Part shown: in pieces, positions 40,822-48,846 of the stretch
How the letters are laid out: each line of letters begins with the position of its first letter
How positions within the stretch are numbered: the stretch's first letter is position 1
Origin: Achromobacter kerstersii
GTDB lineage: Bacteria; Pseudomonadota; Gammaproteobacteria; Burkholderiales; Burkholderiaceae_B
Length of the DNA: 64,000 bases
Assembly (NCBI RefSeq): GCF_902859595.1
Contig: NZ_CADIJQ010000001.1
Span: 1,302,001-1,366,000 of the forward strand
Reading direction: 5' to 3'
The notes under the pieces: generated by a model
The model's database searches: none
What the model was told of the DNA's origin: nothing
Seen by the model: only the letters and a program-made list of their open reading frames with translations
Translations under genes and position numbers: made by a program

Positions 40822-41850
40822 ATGAACCCGCACACTTCCCACCCCATGCAGCGCTATTGGGACCTGACCGCCGCCCCCATCCAGGCCGCAGCGCTGGACA
40901 CCGCGCTGGAGCTCGGCCTGCTTGACCGCCTGACAGAACCGGCCAGCGCCGCCGACGTCGCCCATGCGCTGGCGCTGCGCCCCGCGCAAACCGCGCATCT
41001 GCTGGACATGCTGTGGAGCCTGGACCTGCTGCACCGCATCGACGGCGACCCGGTGCAATACCTGTGCCAGCCGGAAGCGCGCAAACATTTCTGCCCGGGC
41101 CAGCCAGACTACTGCGGCGACGCGTGGCGTTATCGCCGCCGCGCGCTCACGCATTTCAGCGAACAGATGGGAGATCAATTGCGGGCAGACGGCCCGCCCA
41201 TCGAACCGTACGTGCAAACCAACGCCACCGGCTGGGCGCAGGCCGCGCGCGTGCAGATCGCCCAGGAACAACGCGCCATCGCCGTCGCCGCCGCCGGCCA
41301 TGCCATGGCGTGCGTGCCCGGCGCCGCCCATGCGCGGCGCATTCTGGACCTGGGCGGCGGCCCGGGTCTGATCGGGATATCGCTGGTGCAACGCTGGCCG
41401 GATGCCACCGGCGTGGTGTTCGACTGGCCCGAGACCGCTGCCGTCGCGCAAGAGAACATCATTGCTGCGGGTTTGTCGGAGCGCATGACGGTGATCGGCG
41501 GCGACCTCGCCGCCGACCCCGTCGGCCAAGGCTACGACTTGATCTGGTGCTCGTCGGTGCTGCACTTCCTGCCGGACGCGCCCGCCGCGCTGCGCAAGAT
41601 GCACGATGCGCTAGCGCCCGGCGGGCAGTTGGTCATGGTGCACGCCGAAGTGCCTGCGGATGCCCACGCCGCCGCCCGCGTGCTGCCGTACTACCTGCCG
41701 ATGATGCTGCTGGGTCGGCGCGTCACGCGCGCAGGCGAATTGCATCAGGCGCTGGTGGATAGCGGATTCACCGACGTGCGCGGCTTTGATTCCGACCGTT
41801 TCCCGATGGCGCCCGTACACGTATTGACTGCCAGTAAGGCGCACGCATGA
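40822..41850 (+). CDS. SAM-dependent O-methyltransferase-like protein
   Basis: The 342-residue protein has the plant-type O-methyltransferase (AOMT/DUF) architecture: an N-terminal helical dimerisation domain with winged-helix start (ALDTALELGLLDRLTEPASAADVAHALALRPAQTAHLLDML), then the SAM-binding motif ILDLGGGPGLIGISLVQRWP at about residue 175 and DLIWCSSVLHFLPD as motif for the acceptor. It lies between the receptor and the permease of an iron locus and overlaps the permease start by four bases (ATGA). It could modify a siderophore after uptake or be part of a local siderophore pathway; neither is demonstrated. Confidence 0.88.
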   Translation: MNPHTSHPMQRYWDLTAAPIQAAALDTALELGLLDRLTEPASAADVAHALALRPAQTAHLLDMLWSLDLLHRIDGDPVQYLCQPEARKHFCPGQPDYCGDAWRYRRRALTHFSEQMGDQLRADGPPIEPYVQTNATGWAQAARVQIAQEQRAIAVAAAGHAMACVPGAAHARRILDLGGGPGLIGISLVQRWPDATGVVFDWPETAAVAQENIIAAGLSERMTVIGGDLAADPVGQGYDLIWCSSVLHFLPDAPAALRKMHDALAPGGQLVMVHAEVPADAHAAARVLPYYLPMMLLGRRVTRAGELHQALVDSGFTDVRGFDSDRFPMAPVHVLTASKAHA

Positions 41851-43115
41851 GTCCATCGTTACGCAACGGTTTGCGCCAGGCGCTGTTCGGCTGGCTGAAT
41901 CTGGCGCTGACCGCGCCCGGCGTCTATCTGTGGCTGGGCTTGCCGCTGGTGCTGCGCCAGCACGGCTGGTCCGGCACGGCCATCGGCCTGTTCCAACTGG
42001 CCAGCCTGCCCACCGTGTTCAAGTTCCTGCTGGCGCTGCCGCTGGACCGGCCGCGGGCGGGGCGCGGCAGGCGCGGCACAAGTCGCACAAGTGGCACAAG
42101 CGGCTCGTTCGGCACCCACTGCTCCCGCTACCGCGGCTGGGCCGTCGCCTTGCTGCTGATCTACGCAGCGGTGCTGTGCGCGCTGGGCTGGCGCGATTTG
42201 CTGGATGACAAGCGCGTGCTGTTTGCTTTGGCCACGGCCGCGGCGCTGGCCGGCACCTGGGCCGACGTGCCGGTCAACGCGTTGGCGATTCGCGTACTGC
42301 CCGCATCCAGCCGCGCGTGGGCCGGTGGCATCCGGTCGATGGCGCTATGCCTGGGCGCCATTGCGGGCGGCGGCCTGATGCTGGTGGCGCACGCGCGCTG
42401 GGGCTGGCAGGCGCCCTTCGCGATCATGGCGGGCGCGCTGGCGCTGGGCGCGGTGTGGACGGCGTTCGTCAGGGAAGACGGCGGCACGGTTGATGATGCG
42501 CCGGCGCTGAATACCGCACTGGTCGTGGCCTACTTCAAGCGTGATGACACGCGCCGCTGGCTGCCGCTTTTGGCATTGCTGTTTCCGTTCATCGGATCAG
42601 GGTGGTTCTTCTTGAAGCCGCTGCTGCTGGATCAGGGGCTGGCGCCGGAGCGCGTGGCATGGCTCGTCGGTGTGGCCGGTGGCGGGGTCGGCGCGCTGGC
42701 CAGCGCGGCGTCGGCACGCAGCAGCAAGCGCTGGCGTCCCGCCGTGACCGTGCCTGGGCATGCCGCGTTCGGTTGCGCCGCCCTGCTTGCGCTGACCGCC
42801 GCCGTCACGCTGCATGCGCCGCCCGCGGTGTTGATCGCTTGCGCCATGGGCATCGCCGCCGCCATGGGCGCCACCGCCGCGCTGGCGTTCAGCCTGATGA
42901 TGGCGCACGCCCGGCCCGGTTTGCAGGCGCTGGACTATGGCATTCAATCCAGCGTGTTCTCGCTGACGCGCATACTGGTGCCGCTGGCGGCCGGGGTATT
43001 GATGGATGCCGCCGGGCAAGGCGCAATGCTGGCCGCGTTGGCGGCGGCGTCGGCGGGCGTGCTGCTGCTGGCGCTGCGTACCAGCGCAAAATTGAGGCTC
43101 TTACCCCGGCTATGA
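41847..43115 (+). CDS. MFS permease, RhtX/FptX-like siderophore transporter
   Basis: The 422-residue protein has about twelve membrane segments and resembles RhtX/FptX inner-membrane siderophore permeases (start LRQALFGWLNLALTAPGVYLWLGLPLVLRQHGWSGTAIGLFQLASLPTVFKFLLALPLDR). These single-component permeases take rhizobactin or pyochelin into the cytoplasm. A cytosolic loop contains GTSRTSGTSGS from three 9-bp tandem repeats at 42075-42101, a likely local expansion. The TGA stop lies inside the first unit of a downstream repeat array. Confidence 0.85.
   Translation: MSPSLRNGLRQALFGWLNLALTAPGVYLWLGLPLVLRQHGWSGTAIGLFQLASLPTVFKFLLALPLDRPRAGRGRRGTSRTSGTSGSFGTHCSRYRGWAVALLLIYAAVLCALGWRDLLDDKRVLFALATAAALAGTWADVPVNALAIRVLPASSRAWAGGIRSMALCLGAIAGGGLMLVAHARWGWQAPFAIMAGALALGAVWTAFVREDGGTVDDAPALNTALVVAYFKRDDTRRWLPLLALLFPFIGSGWFFLKPLLLDQGLAPERVAWLVGVAGGGVGALASAASARSSKRWRPAVTVPGHAAFGCAALLALTAAVTLHAPPAVLIACAMGIAAAMGATAALAFSLMMAHARPGLQALDYGIQSSVFSLTRILVPLAAGVLMDAAGQGAMLAALAAASAGVLLLALRTSAKLRLLPRL
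42075..42101 (+). repeat. three in-frame 9-bp tandem repeats inside the permease gene
   Basis: Units ggcacaagt, cgcacaagt and ggcacaagc lie in codon phase and encode GTS, RTS, GTS in a predicted cytoplasmic loop between membrane segments 2 and 3. Confidence 0.85.
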
Positions 43116-43180
43116 CACGGGCTATGACACGGGCTCTGACCCAGGCTATGACGCTGACTATGGCCCGGGCTATGACCCGC
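43106..43180 (+). repeat. 12-bp tandem repeats containing the stop codon
   Basis: Units like cgggctatgaca repeat from about 43106 to 43180. The first unit includes the TGA stop of the permease and later units repeat the TGA in the same frame. The array lies in the convergent gap before the IclR gene. Confidence 0.88.
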
Positions 43181-43192
43181 CCTCGTCTTGCA

Positions 43193-44044
43193 TCACCCCC
43201 CCGGCCGATGCAAGGCCAGCACATCATGCAGCGATTGCGCTGCGCGTTGCATCACCGGTACGGCGCGCAGCAGATCGTCCAGCATCACGCGCGCGGTCGG
43301 CGCATGGCAGGCCACGGCGGCCACCACGCGGTCTTCGCCGTCTCTTACGGGCACCGCCACCGCGCTCATACCGCGCACGAACTCTTCGTTGTCGATTCCG
43401 ATGCCGCGCGCGGCCAGGCGTTCCAACTCTTCTTCCAACTGCGCCGGGTCCGTCAAGGTGCGCGGCGTGTTGCGCGTGAGCGGTAACCGCGCCAGCACGC
43501 GGCCGCGTTCCAGCCGGCTCATCGACGCCAGAAACAGCTTGCCGCTGGCCGTGCAGTGCATCGGCACGTGGCTGCCTACGGAAAAGAACAGACGCAAGGG
43601 CTCCGACGTTTCCACGCGTTCCATATAGACCACGCGGTCGCCGTCGGGCGCCGTCAGGTTGCAGGTTTCACCCAAGGTGCCAACCAGTTGCGCCAGCACC
43701 GCTCGGCAGGCGCGCGTGAATGCCGACGCGCGCAACGTCGCCAGCGCCAGCGAGGTGGCTTGCGGCCCCGGCACAAAGCCGTGCTCGGTGGGGGTGGCCG
43801 CCACAAAACCCGCGCGCTGCATCGCGGCCAACAAACGCATCAAGGTGGTCTTGGGCATGTCCAGCCGTTGCGCCAGTTGCGCCAAGGTGGGCGGATGCTG
43901 CGCGCGCGCCAGATGCTCCAACACGATCAGCGCGCGTAACGACCGCGCGGCCTCTTGCTGTTGGGCGGCGGGTTCCGGCGGCTCAGCGGTCTCCGTCGAT
44001 GCTGCACTGCGATTTTGAAACCGAAGTTGCATGTTCCGTTCCAT
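43193..44044 (-). CDS. IclR-family transcriptional regulator
   Basis: ATG 44044 gives 283 residues; the longer frame upstream runs through the divergent promoter region. The winged helix is HPPTLAQLAQRLDMPKTTLMRLLAAMQRAGFV; the effector domain follows (LVGTLGETCNLTAPDGDRVVYMERVETSEPLRLFFSVGSHVPMHCTASGKLFLA), which is the classical IclR ligand-domain signature with the Cys-Thr-Ala-Ser-Gly-Lys stretch. It is divergent from the GMC dehydrogenase and MHS permease genes and presumably controls them. The effector may be their substrate. Confidence 0.92.
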   Translation of the reverse strand: MERNMQLRFQNRSAASTETAEPPEPAAQQQEAARSLRALIVLEHLARAQHPPTLAQLAQRLDMPKTTLMRLLAAMQRAGFVAATPTEHGFVPGPQATSLALATLRASAFTRACRAVLAQLVGTLGETCNLTAPDGDRVVYMERVETSEPLRLFFSVGSHVPMHCTASGKLFLASMSRLERGRVLARLPLTRNTPRTLTDPAQLEEELERLAARGIGIDNEEFVRGMSAVAVPVRDGEDRVVAAVACHAPTARVMLDDLLRAVPVMQRAAQSLHDVLALHRPGG

Positions 44045-44242
44045 TTGTCTGCCCCCACGCGTGTTGTGCTTTGTTCTACGCGCCTGCTTCCTAGAATCGC
44101 CACAGATCCCGGCCACTTGGCACACCGCGCCAAGCCGGCGGGACCGACCCAGTATATAAGTGCGCCTCGCTGCGGCAAGCAGGGAAAACGCGCCGTACCG
44201 CCCGGGTTTCCCGCCCGGGCGACAACAGGGAGACAAGGCGAT

Positions 44243-45880
44243 ATGTCCGATACCGTGGATGTCATCGTGGTGGGCGCCGGCTCGGCCGGATGCGTGATGG
44301 CCAACCGGCTAAGCGCCGACGGCACGCACGCCGTCTGCCTGCTCGAAGCCGGCCCCCGGGACACGTATCCGTGGATACACATCCCCATCGGCTACGGCAA
44401 GACCATGTTCCACAAAGTGGTGAACTGGGGCTACTACACCGACCCCGACCCCAACATGCTCGGCCGCCGCATCTACTGGCCGCGCGGGCGCACGCTGGGC
44501 GGGTCCAGCGCCATCAACGGGCTCATCTATATTCGCGGCCAACGCAGCGACTACGACGCCTGGGCCGATGCCGGCAACCCCGGCTGGCGCTGGGACGACT
44601 GCCTGCCCTACTTCCGCAAGCTGGAAACCAACGACTTGGGCGCAGGGCCCACGCGCGGTCTCAGCGGCCCCTTGAACGCGACCTCCATCAAAACGCCACA
44701 TCCGCTGGTCGAAGCGCTGATCGCCGCAGCCGGCACGCTGGGGGTGCCGCACTTACGGGACTTCAACACGGGCGAGCAGGAAGGCGTGGGCTATTACCAG
44801 CTGACGACGCGCAATGGCCGCCGCTGCTCCACCGCCGTCGCCTACCTGCGCCCCGCCGAAGACCGGCCCAACCTGCGCGTGGAAACCGATGCGCACACCA
44901 TGGCCATTCTGTTCGAAGGCGGCCGCGCCTGCGGCGTGCGTTACCGGCAAGGCGGACACATCCGCACGCTGCGCGCGCGCCGTGAAGTGGTGCTGTGTGC
45001 GGGCGCGCTGCAATCGCCGCAGCTGTTGCAGCTGTCCGGCGTGGGGCCTGCCAAGCTGCTGCACGAATTCGGCATTCCTGTTGTGCGCGACCTGCCCGGT
45101 GTCGGTGAAAACCTGCAAGACCATTTGCAGATCCGGCTGATCTACGAGACCACCCAGCCCATCACCACCAACGACCAACTGCGCAGTTTGCACGGCCGCG
45201 TCGGCATGGGGCTGCAATGGCTGCTGTTTCGCAGCGGGCCGCTGGCGGTGGGCATCAACCAGGGCGGCCTGTTCTGCCGTGTCGACCCCGCCAGCCGCAC
45301 GCCCGACACGCAATTTCACTTTGCCACGCTGTCGGCCGACATGGCGGGCGGCAAGGTGCACCCATTTTCGGGCTGCACGTATTCGGTCTGCCAGTTGCGC
45401 CCAACGTCACGCGGCCACGTCCGCCTGCGCAGCACCGACCCCTTTGCGGCGCCCGCCATGCAGCCCAATTACTTGTCCACGGAATTGGACCGGCGCATGA
45501 CGGTAGCCGCCGTGCGCTATGCGCGGCAAGTGGCCGCCACCGAACCGCTGGCGGGCCTGATGAAGCGGGAATTCCGCCCAGGCCCTGACGTGCGCACCGA
45601 CGACGAGATTCTGCATTTCTGCCGCGAGTACGGGGCCACCATCTTCCACCCGTCCGGCACCGCCAAGATGGGTCCGCGCAGCGATCCGATGGCCGTCGTA
45701 GACGAACGCCTGCGCGTGCATGGCGTGGCCGGACTGCGCGTAGTGGACTGCTCCATCATGCCCACGCTCGTCTCGGGCAATACCAATGTGCCGGTGGTGA
45801 TGCTGGCCGAACGCGCGGCCGACTTCATGCTGGAAGACTTCAAACAGGCGCAGCGGCAGGCGGATTCGGTCGCCGCCTGA
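44243..45880 (+). CDS. GMC-family flavin oxidoreductase (choline/alcohol dehydrogenase type)
   Basis: ATG 44243 follows AGGGAGA and gives 545 residues. The FAD-binding GAGSAG is at 11-16, with LLEAGPRD next; GMC signature 1 is GRTLGGSSAINGLIYIRGQRSDYDAWA; signature 2 is GALQSPQLLQLSGVG. The C-terminal active-site segment is IFHPSGTAKMG, with catalytic His, and NTNVPVVMLAERAADF closes the FAD fold. GMC enzymes oxidise alcohols such as choline, polyethylene glycol or other primary alcohols. It precedes an MHS-type permease that may import the substrate. Confidence 0.94.
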   Translation: MSDTVDVIVVGAGSAGCVMANRLSADGTHAVCLLEAGPRDTYPWIHIPIGYGKTMFHKVVNWGYYTDPDPNMLGRRIYWPRGRTLGGSSAINGLIYIRGQRSDYDAWADAGNPGWRWDDCLPYFRKLETNDLGAGPTRGLSGPLNATSIKTPHPLVEALIAAAGTLGVPHLRDFNTGEQEGVGYYQLTTRNGRRCSTAVAYLRPAEDRPNLRVETDAHTMAILFEGGRACGVRYRQGGHIRTLRARREVVLCAGALQSPQLLQLSGVGPAKLLHEFGIPVVRDLPGVGENLQDHLQIRLIYETTQPITTNDQLRSLHGRVGMGLQWLLFRSGPLAVGINQGGLFCRVDPASRTPDTQFHFATLSADMAGGKVHPFSGCTYSVCQLRPTSRGHVRLRSTDPFAAPAMQPNYLSTELDRRMTVAAVRYARQVAATEPLAGLMKREFRPGPDVRTDDEILHFCREYGATIFHPSGTAKMGPRSDPMAVVDERLRVHGVAGLRVVDCSIMPTLVSGNTNVPVVMLAERAADFMLEDFKQAQRQADSVAA

Positions 45881-45884
45881 GCGT

Positions 45885-45939
45885 ATTACCCATTACCCAT
45901 TACCCCATTCATTACCCACTCCCCACTCCCCACTCCCCA
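45885..45939 (+). repeat. 7-bp tandem repeats after the GMC oxidoreductase gene
   Basis: Copies of attaccc (from 45885) pass into copies of actcccc (to about 45939), starting four bases after the stop codon and ending before the permease leader. Confidence 0.85.
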
Positions 45940-46020
45940 GGACGCATCCCATCCCGAAACCCCTAAGCCAGTAAGGCGCGCGGCAACGCAGAATGCCCCG
46001 CCCCACCAAAGGAGACTGCA

Positions 46021-47361
46021 ATGCCCAAGCAAAATGAAGCCGCGGTACGCAAAGTCGTCACGGCGTCACTCATCGGCGCCACCATCGAGTGGTACGACTT
46101 CTTCCTCTACGGTGTCGTGGCCGGCATCGTGTTCAACAAGCTGTACTTCCCCACCGGCGACCCGCTCGTCTCCACCATGCTGGCCTACACCACCTTCGCG
46201 GTGGGCTTTGTGACGCGCCCCTTGGGCGGGCTGATCTTCGGCCACTTCGGTGACCGCATTGGCCGCAAAAGCATGTTGGTGATGACGCTGATGATCATGG
46301 GCGTGTCCACGTTCCTGATCGGGCTGGTGCCCACTTACGACAGCATCGGCGTCTGGGCGCCTATCCTGCTATTGCTGCTGCGCGTGTTCCAGGGCATCGG
46401 GCTGGGCGGCGAATGGGGCGGCGCGGTGCTGATGGCCTACGAATACGCGCCGCCTGGCAAAAAGGGGTTTTACGCGTCGCTGCCGCAGATCGGGCTGGCG
46501 ATTGGCCTGTGCCTGGCGTCCGGCACGGTGGCGCTGCTGTCCACCTTGCTGACGGATGAGCAGTTCATGGCCTGGGGCTGGCGCGTGGCGTTCCTGGCCT
46601 CGGCAGCCATGGTGCTGGTTGGCATGTACATCCGGCTGAACATCAAGGAAACACCGGAGTTCACCGCCGTCAAAGCCAACAACGCCGAAAGCCGCATTCC
46701 GTTTTTCGACATGCTCAAGCGTTATCCGGGCAATGTTTTCAAGGGCATGGGCGCGCGCTACATCGACGGCGTGTTCTTCAATGTGTTCGGCGTGTTCTCG
46801 ATTTCGTACCTGACGCAGACCGTGCAAATTACCCGCACAGAAGCGCTGACGGGCGTGATGGCGGCCGCCTTGGTGATGTGCTTTTTCATCCCTTTCTTTG
46901 GCCGGCTATCCGACCGCATCGGCCGCACCCGCGTGTACTTCTGGGGTGCGCTCATCACGGCGCTGGCGTCGTTCCCCGGCTTCTGGCTGATGCTGAACAG
47001 CCAGGGCAGCGTGATGCTGATCTGGCTGGCCATCATCATTCCCTTCGGCATCTTCTACGCCGCCGTGTACGGACCCGAGGCCGCGCTGTTCTGCGAGCTG
47101 TTTGACGCCAAGGTGCGCTACACGGGCATCTCGTTCGTCTATCAGTTCTCGGGCATCTTTGCGTCCGGCATCACGCCCATCATCGCGACTGCGCTGCTGA
47201 AAACGGGCGGCGGGCAGCCGTGGCTGATCTGCCTGTACGTGTTGTTTGCCGGCGCGGTATCGGCGTGGTGCGCATGGCTGATCGGGCGCGGCAAGCCCGC
47301 CGAAGACCCGGTCGTGCAGTCTTCGGCGCCGCTGGCGCGCCCGGGGCTGCGCAAGGCGTAA
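46021..47361 (+). CDS. MHS-family MFS proton symporter
   Basis: The 446-residue permease has twelve membrane segments and the metabolite:H+ symporter hallmarks: VVTASLIGATIEWYDFFLYG at the N-terminus, GHFGDRIGRKSMLVMTLMIMG, RVFQGIGLGGEWGGAVLMAYEYAP and the second-half RLSDRIGRTRVYFWG. Related transporters carry shikimate, alpha-ketoglutarate, betaine or proline. With the GMC dehydrogenase upstream, it probably imports the alcohol-type substrate or a related carboxylate. Its 3' end is only 16 bases from the convergent outer-membrane factor gene. Confidence 0.93.
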   Translation: MPKQNEAAVRKVVTASLIGATIEWYDFFLYGVVAGIVFNKLYFPTGDPLVSTMLAYTTFAVGFVTRPLGGLIFGHFGDRIGRKSMLVMTLMIMGVSTFLIGLVPTYDSIGVWAPILLLLLRVFQGIGLGGEWGGAVLMAYEYAPPGKKGFYASLPQIGLAIGLCLASGTVALLSTLLTDEQFMAWGWRVAFLASAAMVLVGMYIRLNIKETPEFTAVKANNAESRIPFFDMLKRYPGNVFKGMGARYIDGVFFNVFGVFSISYLTQTVQITRTEALTGVMAAALVMCFFIPFFGRLSDRIGRTRVYFWGALITALASFPGFWLMLNSQGSVMLIWLAIIIPFGIFYAAVYGPEAALFCELFDAKVRYTGISFVYQFSGIFASGITPIIATALLKTGGGQPWLICLYVLFAGAVSAWCAWLIGRGKPAEDPVVQSSAPLARPGLRKA

Positions 47362-47377
47362 CCCCGATCCGCCTGTG

Positions 47378-48841
47378 TCAGTCGGCTTGTGCGACGGGCG
47401 GCTGGACGCCCGTCCACCCACCGCCCAGCGCCTTGAACAAGGTCGCCAACGCGATCTGGCGCTGGGTGCTGACTTCGATGTAGGTCAGCTGATCCGTAAA
47501 CGCGCTGCGCTGCGCGTCCAGATAACGCAAGTGGCTATCCACGCCGCCGCGATAGCGGGCTTCGGACAAGCGCATCGCTTCCTGACTGGACTGGGCCAAC
47601 GCCAGGCGCGACGCCTCTTCGCGGCGCAACGTGTCCGTGGCCGCCAACGCATCGGCCACTTCCTTGAACGCAGTCTGGATCGTCTGCTCGTACTTCGCCA
47701 CCGCAATGTCGCGGCGCACGGTCGCCAGATCCAGGTTGGCCACGTTGCGTCCGCCCGAGAAAATCGGCAGCGTGATCTGCGGCGTGAACGACCACGCGCG
47801 CTGGCCGCCATCGAACAGATTCGACAGGTCGGCGCTGGACGATCCAAACAATCCCGTCAGCGTGATGCTGGGAAAGAACGCCGCGCGCGCCGCGCCGATG
47901 CTGGCGTTGCGCGATTGCAGCTGATGCTCGGCTGCAAGAATGTCTGGCCGGCGCTCCAGCAATTCCGATGGCGCGCCCGCGGCAAGTTCTTGCACCAGCA
48001 CGGGTGACGTCGCCAGCTGTTTCGGCAAGTACGGGCTCAGGTCATTCACGCCCACCAGCAGGCCCAGCGCATTGCCCGCCTGGCGGACCTCGCGGTCCAT
48101 ACGCTCGCGTTCGGCGCGCGCCTGTTCCGTCAAGCCCAGGGCTTCCTGGTAGTCCAGCGCCGTGGCGGTGCCGGCCTGACGCCGTTTCACGATCAGTTCC
48201 AGCGACGCCTCGCGGCTGGCCAGCGTCTGCTCGGTTACCAGCATCCGGCGCTGGGCGCTGTCGCGGGTCAGATAGGCCTGAATCACTTCGGCCACCAGGC
48301 TGATACGCGTGCTGTGCGCCGTTTCCTCGGTGGCGAAATATTCCTGCAACGCGGCGTCAGACAAGCTGCGCACGCGGCCGAAAAGATCGATCTCGAAGGA
48401 CGTCAGGCCAATGCCCGCCTGATAGCTGCTTTGCACGCCGGCGCTGCCGGTGCTGTTCAAATCGCCCGGCACCCGCTGGCGCGTGCCCGTGCCTTGCGCA
48501 TTGATGCCCGGCAGGCGGTCGGCGCGTTCGATGCGGTACTGCGCGCGCGCCGCTTCGATGTTCAGCACCGCCTGGCGCAGGTCGCGGTTGTTGTCCAGCG
48601 CCAGCGTCACCAGTTGGCGCAGCGGCTCGTCGGTGACGAAGGCTTGCCAATCCAGCGTGCCGGCGGCAGACGGTGCGCCGGTCGATACCGCGGCGGTCGA
48701 TGGAGCCGACGCCCCCGGCTGGCCGAACTGCGTGGGAATGGGCGCATCGGGCCGTTGGTAAACCGGCGCCATCGAGCACCCGGCCAGCGCCGCCGTCAGA
48801 ATCAGAGCCCCCAGGCTCCGGGGAAAATTCATTTGCATCAT
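47378..48841 (-). CDS. outer-membrane channel of an RND pump (OprM type)
   Basis: ATG 48841 is preceded by GAGGAG and gives 487 residues; the GTG at 48850 overlaps the RND stop and is less likely. Lipobox LAGC (acylated Cys22), then PVYQRPDAPIPTQF as in OprM. The two OEP repeats are seen at NNRDLRQAVLNIEAARAQYRIERADRLPGI and RRPDILAAEHQLQSRNASIGAARAAFFPSITLTG. It closes the tripartite RND pump whose permease and adaptor lie upstream in the same operon. Confidence 0.95.
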   Translation of the reverse strand: MMQMNFPRSLGALILTAALAGCSMAPVYQRPDAPIPTQFGQPGASAPSTAAVSTGAPSAAGTLDWQAFVTDEPLRQLVTLALDNNRDLRQAVLNIEAARAQYRIERADRLPGINAQGTGTRQRVPGDLNSTGSAGVQSSYQAGIGLTSFEIDLFGRVRSLSDAALQEYFATEETAHSTRISLVAEVIQAYLTRDSAQRRMLVTEQTLASREASLELIVKRRQAGTATALDYQEALGLTEQARAERERMDREVRQAGNALGLLVGVNDLSPYLPKQLATSPVLVQELAAGAPSELLERRPDILAAEHQLQSRNASIGAARAAFFPSITLTGLFGSSSADLSNLFDGGQRAWSFTPQITLPIFSGGRNVANLDLATVRRDIAVAKYEQTIQTAFKEVADALAATDTLRREEASRLALAQSSQEAMRLSEARYRGGVDSHLRYLDAQRSAFTDQLTYIEVSTQRQIALATLFKALGGGWTGVQPPVAQAD

Positions 48842-48846
48842 GACTC

